Shown: positions 19,108 through 29,284 of the stretch, piece by piece
Position numbering within the stretch: the stretch's first letter is position 1
Layout of the letters: each line of letters opens with the position of its first letter
NCBI GenBank assembly: GCA_035515235.1
Contig: DATJBS010000033.1
Coordinates: 62,001-126,000, forward strand
Direction: 5' to 3'
Source: JAMLHH01 sp035515235
GTDB lineage: Bacteria > Bacteroidota > Bacteroidia > Chitinophagales > JADIYW01
DNA length: 64,000 nt
Translations under genes and position numbers: made by a program
The notes under the pieces: model-generated
Databases searched by the model: none
What the model saw: the letters and a program-made list of their open reading frames with translations, nothing else
What the model was told of the DNA's origin: nothing

Positions 19108-20013
19108 ATGCGTTCAAAACTATATTCATTACTTACATTTCTAATTGTTGCTACAATTACTATTGGATGCAAATCCAAAAACACTCAATCTGAAGAATCT
19201 AAAAATATTATTGAAAAAATAGTAGATAAAGTGGAAGAAGCTCCCAAAGAGAAAGCTCCTGAAATCAAATATTCCAATATTAAAAAAGCAGATTGGCTAG
19301 CACAGAAAGACTCTCTAGAGGCAGGAAAGCATTTAGATATTTTAGCTGCGATCAATAGAACAGATAAAGGTCACATCAATAGATTAGACAGTATCGTAGT
19401 TCCAGATAGATATGATTTGAGCTTGGATGATTATATGCCATTTCCTAAATCATCAGATGCTTTAAAAGACATTGAAAAAATAATTATTTTCTCTAATGCC
19501 ACACAATCTTTTGCTGCTTATGAGAATGGAAAACTTGTATTGCAAGGGCAAAGTAATATGGGTAAAAAGTCTACTCCTACTCGCGCTAATCTTTACTCTT
19601 GTAATTGGAAAGCAAAGAGATCTGTCAGCACAGTCAATAGCAAATGGATTCTAAACTGGAATTTTAATATCAGCAATTTTGGTGGCGTAGGTTTTCACGA
19701 ATATGCCATGCCCGGATATCCTGCGAGTCATAGCTGTATGAGATTATTGGCTGATGATGCTAAATTTTTATACTATTGGGCAGAACAATGGATTATAAAA
19801 GACAAGGTAGAAGTCGCTAAAGGAACTCCAGTAATTATTCATGGGGAATATCCCTACGGAGGCGCAAAACCTTGGTATGATTTAGTGAACAATCCTGATG
19901 CTCTAAGATATAATGAGGATAGCATGAAAGATATCGTAGCACCACATTTAGAAAAAATTCTGAAAAGACAAGAACAAAGAAATCAGTATTTAGGAAAAAG
20001 CGAAGCAGCATAA
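19108..20013 (+). CDS. L,D-transpeptidase family lipoprotein
   Basis: 301 residues. The lipobox TITIGCKSK (Cys21) anchors it to a membrane. A Glu/Lys-rich linker (30-60) precedes the catalytic YkuD-type domain: FHEYAMPGYPASHSCMRLL carries the expected His and the catalytic Cys near residue 210. The usual SHGC is SHSC here. These enzymes form 3-3 peptidoglycan crosslinks or attach proteins to the wall. The conserved Arg after the Cys is retained, so it is probably active. It is monocistronic; the repeat block follows its stop. Confidence 0.85.
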   Translation: MRSKLYSLLTFLIVATITIGCKSKNTQSEESKNIIEKIVDKVEEAPKEKAPEIKYSNIKKADWLAQKDSLEAGKHLDILAAINRTDKGHINRLDSIVVPDRYDLSLDDYMPFPKSSDALKDIEKIIIFSNATQSFAAYENGKLVLQGQSNMGKKSTPTRANLYSCNWKAKRSVSTVNSKWILNWNFNISNFGGVGFHEYAMPGYPASHSCMRLLADDAKFLYYWAEQWIIKDKVEVAKGTPVIIHGEYPYGGAKPWYDLVNNPDALRYNEDSMKDIVAPHLEKILKRQEQRNQYLGKSEAA

Positions 20014-20040
20014 TTAGAAGTACGATTTACGAAAAAGCCT

Positions 20041-20066
20041 ATCATTGCGAGGTACGAAGAAATCTG
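20041..20066. repeat. Dispersed repeat, single short copy
   Basis: ATCATTGCGAGGTACGAAG-type sequence is related to the copies at 42351-42376 and 42451-42476. It is one member of a family of short intergenic repeats. Confidence 0.6.
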
Positions 20067-20067
20067 G

Positions 20068-20466
20068 TGTCGAAATCTCCATTTTGAAAATATAATTGAA
20101 ACATTAAGAAATTAAGTTTCTTTTAAAATATAGACCGTTTGAACTTAGACAATCGTCATTCCAAAGTACAAAGCTATTTAAGAGTATTCTTGCTAAAGAA
20201 GTTGCTTCGCTTCATTGTATTTCGCTCTTAATGACGTGATTTTACGTCGTCACTTCGAGCACCTCAACGTCCAAAGTTTTGTGTCGAAGTCTCCCTTTTG
20301 AAAATAAGATTGAAACATTAAGAAGTTAAGTTTCTTTTAAACTGTAGACAGTTTGAACTTAGACAATCGTCATTCCAAAGTACAAAGCTATTTAAGAGTA
20401 TTCTTGCTAGAGAGGTTGCTTCACTTCATTGGATTTCGCTCGCAATGACGTGATTTTACATTGGCA
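20068..20466. repeat. Two direct copies of a ~185-bp intergenic repeat
   Basis: Copy 1 is 20068-20252 and copy 2 is 20282-20466, offset 214 bp, nearly identical with scattered substitutions. Each contains a GTTGCTTC-to-AATGACG segment that is the inverse complement of the CGTCATTGCGAGGAACGAAGC motif found elsewhere in the window. No ORF crosses the block. It fills the 500-bp gap between the L,D-transpeptidase and PI-PLC-like genes. A run of short CACATTA repeats (20463-20513) borders it. Confidence 0.85.
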
Positions 20467-20515
20467 CATCGGCACATTAACTCATTGCCACATTAACCAT
20501 CAGCACATTAAAAAG

Positions 20516-21706
20516 CTATTTTGCAACAGGATTAATTCTATAGCTATGGTTGGCTAATCCGACATGAAAGTCTGTCCATCCTGGAACGATACCAGCTCTT
20601 TCGTCTGCTTTATAATAATCTGTAGACAAGAAATGTGACCCTGCAGCTTTGCCAGCTTCCCATTTGGAATAATCGCCAGTTTGGGCTTCTTTGACTCCCC
20701 CTATCATACTTCTCACCATGAATCCTTTTTTAACTAATGCTGGAATTGTAGGATCAAATGGATCATTTACTTGAATATAAGCTGCGTCTGCATCTTCTTC
20801 AGTTGAATTGGTAAAAATGAGTTTACCTTCTAACGCTTTTTGATTTCCTCTATATTTATTCCCTACTTCATCATTATCAAACATGAACATGATTTTACCT
20901 CGTGCTTCTCCAATAGTCAACCATCCATCTTCCAAAACAGCCTGTCTAAGAGTGCTACGATTTCTTCTAATATCATCAGGCGCTATAATTTGCTCTCTTG
21001 GAAATACTTGTAAGATCTCTTGCTCAATGGAAGCAATATTTTCATCATCCCAAGGCTCGGCTTTTACGAATCCTAAAAAAGACAATACATCTCCCACCGT
21101 TTCTGTTTTTGGTTCTATCATCACATACAAGGGTAAGTGGTCAGGATAATCGTTGGACCATCTTTTAATATCTTTCAAAGCTTCTATAAAAGTGTAATAA
21201 TTCGTTTCGCAATCTACATCAGGAATATGCATCACTTTTAAACCGGGTTGCTTCAAAGCATCAATATTTGAAGATTCATCTCTTCCAGTCAATTTATATC
21301 CAGCTCGATTATAAAATCTTCCACCTTCTTTATCTCCATAGATATCTAATTCAAGATGTCTTACTCCATACTTCTCCAATTGAGTGTAAATATCTACATG
21401 GTCATATTCCCATTCTGTTAAATTATAAGGGAGAATTCCAGCAAAGCTTTTTACAAAATTGTAAATCGTCTTATCTGTATGTTTTCGATAGCTATTGTGA
21501 CTGCTCAGATATTGTAACTGATTCATCTTCAAACCACTATCGACACCACCGTCATTATACACTAATTCTTCTGGAATTATAGATACAATCTTTTGAGTAT
21601 TATCGTCTTTAGAGCAAGAAAGAAACAATAAGATAGAAGACACTAAGACAAATGGAGTAATACGTTTCAAGAGATTTGATTTTGAATCAAAGTAGAGATA
21701 TCTCAA
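20516..21706 (-). CDS. Ca2+-dependent phosphoinositide phospholipase C-like lipoprotein
   Basis: 396 residues. A hydrophobic N-terminus ends in the lipobox ILLFLSCSKDD (Cys near 31). The catalytic PLC-like barrel has the expected signatures: LQYLSSHNSYRK with the first active-site His, HLELDIYGDKEGG with acidic metal ligands, KVMHIPDVD with the second His, and LYVMIEPKT. This is the pattern of the bacterial Ca2+-dependent PI-PLC-like family (PF16670). The substrate in a bacterium is uncertain and may be an environmental phospholipid. Divergent from the alpha-2-macroglobulin gene. Confidence 0.82.
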   Translation of the reverse strand: MRYLYFDSKSNLLKRITPFVLVSSILLFLSCSKDDNTQKIVSIIPEELVYNDGGVDSGLKMNQLQYLSSHNSYRKHTDKTIYNFVKSFAGILPYNLTEWEYDHVDIYTQLEKYGVRHLELDIYGDKEGGRFYNRAGYKLTGRDESSNIDALKQPGLKVMHIPDVDCETNYYTFIEALKDIKRWSNDYPDHLPLYVMIEPKTETVGDVLSFLGFVKAEPWDDENIASIEQEILQVFPREQIIAPDDIRRNRSTLRQAVLEDGWLTIGEARGKIMFMFDNDEVGNKYRGNQKALEGKLIFTNSTEEDADAAYIQVNDPFDPTIPALVKKGFMVRSMIGGVKEAQTGDYSKWEAGKAAGSHFLSTDYYKADERAGIVPGWTDFHVGLANHSYRINPVAK

Positions 21707-21877
21707 TAATTAACATAACCTTTTTAGTTATTTTTTTACAATATCTATACTATTTTTTTACAATCCATTAACGATAATTCTTACGCAAGTCTTGATTATT
21801 ATAAGAAAGACATTCTAAGTTTACTAGAACTTCTACTTGATTTGAATCATAACAAAAACTTATTTTATCCGTTAATG

Positions 21878-21911
21878 TATACCAACTTACCATTAAAAAC
21901 TTATTGGTATA
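21878..21911. repeat. Perfect 8-bp inverted repeat upstream of the macroglobulin gene
   Basis: TATACCAA and TTGGTATA with an 18-bp spacer, about 90 bp before the ATG at 22001. This is a possible operator for the divergent promoters. No regulator is identified. Confidence 0.4.
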
Positions 21912-22000
21912 ATTCTATTTATTGATGCTATGAGGTGTATTTTTCAATCTTGGCATTTTATTAGAGTATTACACTATTCAACACAAAACAATTCAATCTT

Positions 22001-25000
22001 ATGAAAATACCAGTCAAAAACATAGGCTTATTCATATTTATGATTCTATTGGGTATTCAATCTAGTCATGCTAATGATTCCAAACAGTATGATGAAATGT
22101 GGAAGAAATATCAATCCTTCATCAGTAAAGGAAGCACAAGAGATGCCCTTCAAACTGCACAAAATATTTACGACAAAGCTTTAAAAGAAAATCAAACTGA
22201 TCAAAAATTTAAAGCCACTATTCATATTTATAAGAATAGAATGGTCATAGAAGAAAATAGTGAAGCCAATATTATCAACGACTTAAAATCTTCTATTCAA
22301 AAAAGCACATCAATTGATGAACAAGCTCTTTTGAAAATCTTATTAGCACAATCCTATTTCACCTATTATTCAGCTCAACAATATAAAATTCTAGAAAGAA
22401 CTTATAGCAATGAACGATCTTCTGATTTTGCGATGTGGGATGCCCAACAGTTTCAACAAGAAATTAGCAATTTATATTTCGAAGCTTTAAATCATAAAAA
22501 CGAATTAAAAAAATATCCTTTGGATAATTATTCAGCGATAATTTCAAAAGATAACAATGCGAAGTTCAGTCTTCCGATTCAAAATTTGTCGGATTTACTT
22601 TTCCATGAAGCGATTCAATATTTTTCTTCTGGCAGTATTCAACTTATAGAAGCAAGTAATGCATTTCAAATGAATCAAAAAGATTTATTTTCTTCAGTTG
22701 AAAATTTTGTAAAAACTGATCTTTCAAATAAAAACTCTTCGAATGAGTGGAAAGCTCTTGAACTATATCAAGAATGGATAGCCAATCATCTTCAAGATAA
22801 AAACTTGGATATTTTAAGTTATATCGACCATCAAAGATTGCGTTTTGTGTACGACCATTATGTAGGAGAAAAGAAAAATGATTTATATGCAGAAAGTCTA
22901 GAAAAGGCGTATCAACATTATACTTCAGCAACTGCAAAAGCACTTTTCAAAGCTGAGTTAATTCAATTATGGTATCAAGAAAGAACTGGAGATTTTGATT
23001 ATACATTAACACAGATTGTAGAAGAAGCACAAATATTACTTAAAGACTATCCAAATACTTTGGGAGCGGTGTCTATGCAAGATCTTATCCATACTATTCA
23101 ATCTAAATCATTACACGTCACACTCGAAGAATTTATCCCAGCAAATCAGCCATTTAAAACTTTTGTAGCATATAGAAACTTATCTTCTATCAGATACAAA
23201 ATTGTAGAGTGGAAAGAAATCCGTCAACAAAATGCTTATCAAAATAATCAGGAGGTTTGGAATGCTATTCAAAAATTAAAAGTCGTTCATTCTGGCAATT
23301 TCAAACTTCCCGCTTCCGAAGATTATTCTCCTCATAGTATTGAATTTGCACTCAATGGATTAGCTTTTGGAAAATACGCACTCATCACTTATACAGAAGA
23401 TGTTTTAAATAATATTGAGAAAGGAAAGTTCACTATTTCTCCATTTCAAGTGACAGATATCGCGATAACTTTTAGAGAAAATCAAGATAATATCATTGTT
23501 TCGGTATTGAATAGAAAAAGCGGTTTGCCGTTCAATCAAATTCCCGTAGAAGTACTCACAAGAGCACAATACAATCAAGATTTCAAAACTACAGCAAGTG
23601 CATTTACTAATCAAAAAGGAGAAGTTTATCTGCCTAAAGCATCCTTATTAAAATCATATTACAAAATTCAAATAAAAAACGGAGTAGATAAAATTGAAAC
23701 TCCTGATCAATACTACAATTACCAACAACCTAGAGTCAATAAAACTGTAAAAACATTTTCCACTAAAATATTTACAGACCGGTCAATTTATCGTCAAGGT
23801 CAAGAAGTCTTTTTCAAAGGAATTTTAATCAGCAATTTTGAAGATACTGTACGACCAGGAATTCAAGAATCTATAGAAGTTATTTTTAGAGATGCTAATT
23901 ACCAAGAAGTATCTAAACAAACTTTTACTACAAATGAATACGGTAGCTTTAGTGGATTTTTCAGAATTCCTGAAGGCGGATTAAATGGAAACTTCACTTT
24001 ACAAACTCCTTATGGTGCAGAAAGCATTCAGGTAGAAGATTATAAGCGACCAACTTTTGAGGTAACTGTTCCACCAATTGAAGGAAATTTTCAATTAGGC
24101 GATAGCATACTCGTGAAAGGTCAAGCACTCGCATATAGCGGTGCAAATATTTCTCAAGCTACTGTAAATTATATCGTACAAAGAAAAGCCTACTTCCCTA
24201 TTTGGGGATATTATGGCAGATATTTTCCACGACCTGTCACTCCTGCAATATTGACTTCTGGAGCTACTGCTACTGATGAAAATGGAAATTTTGAAATTAC
24301 ATTTATAGCAGAGAAAGACAAAAACAATTTCAATATATACGACTATAAAATCTCGATAGAGGTCACAGATATTACAGGTGAAGTCAGAAGCAATATCTCT
24401 AACGTAAGAGTAGGAAAGAACTCAGTACTGCCGGGTATGGAAGTAGATCCGATATGGATTCCTTCTACTGCTTCTACCTTAAAATTAAGTTCTAAAAACC
24501 TTCAAAATGTAGCTGTAAGTTCAATTTTTCAGATAAAAATAGAAACATTAATTCCTAGAATGCTTCCTAAGAAATCTAGATATTGGTCAGAGCCTGATCA
24601 ATTTTCAATGACAGAAGCTGAGCACAATCAACTTTTTCCTTATGATATTTACAAGGAAGATCCAACGCTACAAAATTTAAAAATTGGCAAAACAGTTTGG
24701 TCTAATTCTGTACAAATCTTGGGTGATTCAACTTTGGAAATTTTACCAAAAAACCTACCTATTGGAGTATATAAAATCACATCTATCGTATTAGATAAAA
24801 AAGATACCATTCATCTAGAGCAATATTTTGAAGTCAAAGCACCTTTAGCTTCTTCTGTACAAGCAGAATTCGTAAAAATAACTTTAGACAAAAAATCATA
24901 TCTGCCAGGAAGTAAAGCGATCATCTCTTTTGACTCTGATTTACCAGAAGCATATTTACGAATTTATAGAATTGATGGAGATCAAATTAAAGACGATACA

Positions 25001-27964
25001 GCTTTTCACATTAAAGGTCAAGCTATACAATGGGAAATTAATTTGAGTAATAGCAAAAGTGCCAACACCAATATCTATTACGAATTAGTTGCACAAAATA
25101 GAATCATAAAAGGAAGTCAAGAAATTCCAATCACAACGGAGAAATATGATGATTTACAATTCAAATGGACAAGTTTTAGAAATAAATTATTGCCAGGAGC
25201 TCAAGAAAAATGGTCATTACAAATCCTAGATAAAAATAATCAGTGGTCCAATGCTGAATTATTAGCGACGATGTATGATGCTTCTTTAGATCAATTCGCT
25301 CCATATGAATTTGCTTTTAATTTACCTTTCTACAGAAAATATTGGTACAGTAATTTTTACTATAACAGCCAAATGTTTAATACTGCGAGTACAAGAGATT
25401 ATACGGGAAATTTATTTTCTTACTATCAGAATTACACCGCAATGCAAATTCCAAGTTTGAATTTATTTGGATGGCAATTGTATAATTATAACGAAAGATA
25501 TTATTATACAATGGCTAGTAAAGGAGCAGTTGCAAATGAATCCATGCAAGCTCCAGCTGCTCGAGAAAAAAGAATAGAAACAGATGCTGCTTTAGACATT
25601 AGTGGCGCAGGAGGGAAAACAGAAGAACCTAAAGAAACTGCTCCAGAAAAAAACATTTCTTTAAGAACAAATTTCAATGAAACAGCATTCTTTTACCCAA
25701 TGCTTAAAGCTGACAAAGAAGGTATCTATAGCATGAATTTCACAATGCCTGATGCTTTAACAACTTGGAAATTTCAAGCTTTTGCTCATACAGAAGATTT
25801 GCATTATGCGCTTTTAGAAGAGAAAGTCATTTCACAAAAAGATTTGATGATTCAACTCAATGCTCCAAGATTTGTAAGAAAAGGAGATGAAATTTATCTG
25901 AATGCTAGACTCTCTAATTTGTCCGATAAACAGCTGAGTGTAGAAGCGAAAATTGTTTTTAGAGATGCTTCTACTAATGAAGATATTACTTCTAAAATTT
26001 TATCCTCTACTCAAAAACAATCTTCTGAAATTAATTCTAAAGCCAATCAAAAAGTAGAATGGATGATTAAAATCCCAAAAGATTATGATGGGATTATTTA
26101 TGAAGTGACTGCTAGCTCAAGAGATTTTTCTGATGGAGAAAGTAATATTATTCCAGTTTTGGAAAACAGAGTTCTACTCACAGAGTCCACTCCTATTTTT
26201 ATCAACAAAAAAGGTAAATATGAATGGAATCTGAAAGACTTAGCTCACACGAGCAACACTTTAGAAACTAAATCTATCACCTTTGAATATACCTCTCAAC
26301 CGGTATGGCATGCTTTAATGGCTCTGCCTTATCTAAATGAACAAGATGATGCTTCTGCTACCTCTTTATTTCAAAAATTTTATGCAAATTCTTTAGCAGC
26401 TTATATTTTAAAATCCATTCCGGAGAGCAAAACCTTATTAGAAGCTTGGAAAAAAGAAGGTTCGCTTAAATCTACTTTAGAAAAAAATCAAGAGTTAAAA
26501 TCAGTAGTATTAGAAGCTACGCCTTGGCTAAGAGATGCTCAAGACGAAACAGCTCAAATGCAAGGATTATTAAAATTGTTTTCTGATGCTCAAAATCCTA
26601 TTCAACAAAAGAGATTAATCGAAAAGCTGGAAGAATTACAATATCCTTCTGGAGGAATATCATGGTTTCCTAATATGCCAGAAAATCAATACATCACTCA
26701 ATCTGTAGTTTTAGGATTTTATCAGCTTCAACATTTGGGAGCGATAGAGCTTAATAATGAAGAAGAAATTTCTGCATGGATGAATAAAGCTCAAAATTAT
26801 TTAACAAATCAAATCAATAAAACCTTTTCAGAAATCAAAAGAACTGATTCTAATTATCTCAAAAACAATCATTTAGGATATCATGAAATTCAGTATCTCC
26901 TATTGATCAGCCACTTGAAAAATAAAAAACTATCAGAAGCCGAACAATATTTTTACAATCAAGCTCAACAATATGCATTAGATAGAAATAATTATTCTAA
27001 AGCTGCAATAGCCATTACATTGAATAGAATGGACGATCAAAAAACAGCTCTGACTATTTTAAATTCATTAAAACAATCTGCGGTGTATTCTAAAAAAGAA
27101 GGCATGTATTGGAAAGCTACGAATTATAGATTTTGGTATGATGCACCTATTGAAACTCAAGCTTTAATTATTCAAGCTTTTGATGAAATTGCCCATGACG
27201 AAAACACAGTAAATGAATTAAAAACGTGGTTACTAAGACAAAAGCAAACACATCGTTGGAATCAACCTAAAGCCACTGCAGATGCAAGTTATGCTCTCTT
27301 ATTGACAGGTGGAGATTGGAAGACTTCTTCTAAAAAAGATGTGATAAAAATAGACAAAAACACTTTAAGTCCACAAAGCATGTCGATTGGAACTGCTTAT
27401 GTTAAAAACACATGGCAAGTAGAGAATGGTGATCAGTTTCCAGAAAGATTATCTATTAAAAAGAAAAAGAACTCACCTTCTTGGGGAGCGATTTATTATC
27501 AATATTGGGAAGATTTGGACCAAGTGAAATCTTCTTCTGATGATTTGAATATTAAAAGAACCTTGTACAAAGTCACGACTTCGGAAACAGGAGAGCAACT
27601 AGAATCAATAACATCCAACAATACTTTGAAAGTTGGCGATAAAATTCGAATAAAACTAGAGCTCAATATTCAAAAAGATGTAGAATATTTCCATTTACAA
27701 GATGTGAGAGCTTCAGGTTTTGAGCCAGCGAATGTAATTTCTGGATATAAATATCAAGGTGGTCTTGGTTATTACGAAGTCAATGGTGATGCTGCAACAC
27801 ATTGGTATTTTAATTATTTGCCAAAAGGAAACTTTGTGTTTGAATACACCGTTTATATCAATACGGCTGGTAAATATAGTAGCGGTATCTCAACAGGAGA
27901 ATGTTTATACGCACCTGAATTCAGATTTCAAACCAATGGCGGAATTTTAAATGTAGAAAACTGA
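22001..27964 (+). CDS. Alpha-2-macroglobulin family protein
   Basis: 1987 residues with a signal peptide (residues 1-24). The first 550 residues are helical. The MG2-type domain appears at about 590 (IFTDRSIYRQGQEVFFKG) and the A2M domain at about 1230 (MPDALTTWKFQAFAHT), with a C-terminal alpha/alpha helical toroid and receptor-binding-like domain. Where thioester macroglobulins have C-x-E-Q, this protein has LPYLNEQDD near residue 1443, with Cys absent. A thioester cannot form, so it probably acts as a non-thioester trap or structural protein. There is no neighbouring pbpC, the usual partner in other bacteria. Confidence 0.9.
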   Translation: MKIPVKNIGLFIFMILLGIQSSHANDSKQYDEMWKKYQSFISKGSTRDALQTAQNIYDKALKENQTDQKFKATIHIYKNRMVIEENSEANIINDLKSSIQKSTSIDEQALLKILLAQSYFTYYSAQQYKILERTYSNERSSDFAMWDAQQFQQEISNLYFEALNHKNELKKYPLDNYSAIISKDNNAKFSLPIQNLSDLLFHEAIQYFSSGSIQLIEASNAFQMNQKDLFSSVENFVKTDLSNKNSSNEWKALELYQEWIANHLQDKNLDILSYIDHQRLRFVYDHYVGEKKNDLYAESLEKAYQHYTSATAKALFKAELIQLWYQERTGDFDYTLTQIVEEAQILLKDYPNTLGAVSMQDLIHTIQSKSLHVTLEEFIPANQPFKTFVAYRNLSSIRYKIVEWKEIRQQNAYQNNQEVWNAIQKLKVVHSGNFKLPASEDYSPHSIEFALNGLAFGKYALITYTEDVLNNIEKGKFTISPFQVTDIAITFRENQDNIIVSVLNRKSGLPFNQIPVEVLTRAQYNQDFKTTASAFTNQKGEVYLPKASLLKSYYKIQIKNGVDKIETPDQYYNYQQPRVNKTVKTFSTKIFTDRSIYRQGQEVFFKGILISNFEDTVRPGIQESIEVIFRDANYQEVSKQTFTTNEYGSFSGFFRIPEGGLNGNFTLQTPYGAESIQVEDYKRPTFEVTVPPIEGNFQLGDSILVKGQALAYSGANISQATVNYIVQRKAYFPIWGYYGRYFPRPVTPAILTSGATATDENGNFEITFIAEKDKNNFNIYDYKISIEVTDITGEVRSNISNVRVGKNSVLPGMEVDPIWIPSTASTLKLSSKNLQNVAVSSIFQIKIETLIPRMLPKKSRYWSEPDQFSMTEAEHNQLFPYDIYKEDPTLQNLKIGKTVWSNSVQILGDSTLEILPKNLPIGVYKITSIVLDKKDTIHLEQYFEVKAPLASSVQAEFVKITLDKKSYLPGSKAIISFDSDLPEAYLRIYRIDGDQIKDDTAFHIKGQAIQWEINLSNSKSANTNIYYELVAQNRIIKGSQEIPITTEKYDDLQFKWTSFRNKLLPGAQEKWSLQILDKNNQWSNAELLATMYDASLDQFAPYEFAFNLPFYRKYWYSNFYYNSQMFNTASTRDYTGNLFSYYQNYTAMQIPSLNLFGWQLYNYNERYYYTMASKGAVANESMQAPAAREKRIETDAALDISGAGGKTEEPKETAPEKNISLRTNFNETAFFYPMLKADKEGIYSMNFTMPDALTTWKFQAFAHTEDLHYALLEEKVISQKDLMIQLNAPRFVRKGDEIYLNARLSNLSDKQLSVEAKIVFRDASTNEDITSKILSSTQKQSSEINSKANQKVEWMIKIPKDYDGIIYEVTASSRDFSDGESNIIPVLENRVLLTESTPIFINKKGKYEWNLKDLAHTSNTLETKSITFEYTSQPVWHALMALPYLNEQDDASATSLFQKFYANSLAAYILKSIPESKTLLEAWKKEGSLKSTLEKNQELKSVVLEATPWLRDAQDETAQMQGLLKLFSDAQNPIQQKRLIEKLEELQYPSGGISWFPNMPENQYITQSVVLGFYQLQHLGAIELNNEEEISAWMNKAQNYLTNQINKTFSEIKRTDSNYLKNNHLGYHEIQYLLLISHLKNKKLSEAEQYFYNQAQQYALDRNNYSKAAIAITLNRMDDQKTALTILNSLKQSAVYSKKEGMYWKATNYRFWYDAPIETQALIIQAFDEIAHDENTVNELKTWLLRQKQTHRWNQPKATADASYALLLTGGDWKTSSKKDVIKIDKNTLSPQSMSIGTAYVKNTWQVENGDQFPERLSIKKKKNSPSWGAIYYQYWEDLDQVKSSSDDLNIKRTLYKVTTSETGEQLESITSNNTLKVGDKIRIKLELNIQKDVEYFHLQDVRASGFEPANVISGYKYQGGLGYYEVNGDAATHWYFNYLPKGNFVFEYTVYINTAGKYSSGISTGECLYAPEFRFQTNGGILNVEN

Positions 27965-28053
27965 TTAACATTATTTTACGAATAGGAGTTAAACAAAAAA
28001 GAATCATCATCGTATATAAAACAAAACACACAATAGAAAGAAAAAATTAGATT

Positions 28054-28785
28054 ATGAAAACAAGACATTTATTATTGACAGGATTAATGACCTTAGGTCT
28101 TACATCAAGTTTATTTGCGCAAGAAAGAGATAACAACGGTGGTTTTGGTATCAAAGGTGGAGTGGGATTTTCCACTATTAGCTTCGGAGAAGGTAAAGAT
28201 ATAGAAAAATCAGACAACAGTTGGAAAGTAGGGGGTATGTTTGGTGTCAGTTACGAAGCTAGAATTGGTAATGTATTCGCATTAGATTTTGAAGCTTTAT
28301 TAGCCAACAAAGGAGTTAAAAGAACTCAATCATATACTATTTTGGGTAAAAGTGGTGATGTTACTTTAAAAGGAAATTTATTTACTGTGGACGTTCCGAT
28401 TTCAGCAAAATTCTATTTTGGTGATAATTTCAATATTTATGCTGGCCCTTATTTCTCTTATACTTTAGGAGCAAATACAAAAGCTTCAGCTTCTTATGGC
28501 GATAATACTCAAAGTAAAGAATCTGAAAACTGGTTCGGCAATGATTATAAAGATCCGAACGGTGAATTACCATTGAACAGATTTGATATTGGTGCAAACG
28601 TAGGACTTGAGTTTATAAGTAATGGAGGGTTCGGTATCGGTGCTAGATTCCAAAAAGGATTCATTGACATCACAAATGACGATTATGTAGGACGAGTTAA
28701 TGGTGATGTTGGATTAGTATTCCCAGCAGATAAGAAATTTGTAACCAATACAGGTTTTCAACTTTACGGTATCTTTAGATTCTAA
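28054..28785 (+). CDS. PorT-like outer membrane beta-barrel protein
   Basis: 243 residues with a signal peptide (MKTRHLLLTGLMTLG...LFAQ). About eight to ten amphipathic strands follow, starting FGIKGGVGFSTISFG and ending GFQLYGIFRF with the C-terminal Phe of outer-membrane barrels. It belongs to the PorT-like OMP group and the role is unknown. It follows the macroglobulin gene by 89 bp and ends in a good terminator, so cotranscription with that gene is possible. Confidence 0.85.
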   Translation: MKTRHLLLTGLMTLGLTSSLFAQERDNNGGFGIKGGVGFSTISFGEGKDIEKSDNSWKVGGMFGVSYEARIGNVFALDFEALLANKGVKRTQSYTILGKSGDVTLKGNLFTVDVPISAKFYFGDNFNIYAGPYFSYTLGANTKASASYGDNTQSKESENWFGNDYKDPNGELPLNRFDIGANVGLEFISNGGFGIGARFQKGFIDITNDDYVGRVNGDVGLVFPADKKFVTNTGFQLYGIFRF

Positions 28786-28807
28786 TCAACTCTTTTAAAA
28801 TATTACA

Positions 28808-28834
28808 AAGGCATCTATCATGGATGCCTTTTTT
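28808..28834 (+). terminator. Rho-independent terminator after the barrel gene
   Basis: AAGGCATC, 6-base loop, GATGCCTT, then six T. It lies 20 bp beyond the stop at 28785, which also shows that the next gene cannot start at 28820 and must use ATG 28865. Confidence 0.88.
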
Positions 28835-28864
28835 ATTTCATCAATATGTCATTATCTTCAACTT

Positions 28865-29284
28865 ATGAAAATAGTCATCAGTAGAACCAATCAAGCAGTC
28901 CATTTGAATGCTGTCAATGAGAGAGGAGTATCCTTTGATATGGATGGCTCTCCAGAAATTGGTGGAGAAGAATTAGGCATGAGGCCTATGGAAGTGCTCT
29001 TAAGTTCTTTGGCTGGATGTTCAAGTATGGATGTTTTGAGCATTCTTAAAAAGATGAGAGAAGATGTCCAAGATTATCAAGTAGAAATCACCGGCGAAAG
29101 AGATACAGAACAAGTACCATCTATTTTTAATAAAATACACGTTCATTTTGTCTTAAAAGGAGAATTAAATATTAAAAATGTAGAAAAGGCAATTACTTTA
29201 TCTATGGAAAAATATTGCTCTGTTTCTAAAATGTTGGAAAAATCTGCTGACATTACACATAGTTTTGAAATACTATCCCTATGA
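28865..29284 (+). CDS. OsmC-family protein
   Basis: 139 residues from ATG 28865. An upstream in-frame start would lie inside the terminator hairpin. The peroxiredoxin-like OsmC/Ohr fold shows its two Cys: SSLAGCSSMDVL and MEKYCSVSKML. It reduces organic hydroperoxides with a thiol partner. It overlaps the next gene by 4 bp (ATGA), giving an OsmC-unknown-unknown operon. Confidence 0.9.
   Translation: MKIVISRTNQAVHLNAVNERGVSFDMDGSPEIGGEELGMRPMEVLLSSLAGCSSMDVLSILKKMREDVQDYQVEITGERDTEQVPSIFNKIHVHFVLKGELNIKNVEKAITLSMEKYCSVSKMLEKSADITHSFEILSL

Noticed and set aside
28820..28864. Extended N-terminus of the OsmC protein
   Set aside because: It would start in the terminator hairpin of the upstream gene; the OsmC domain begins naturally at ATG 28865.
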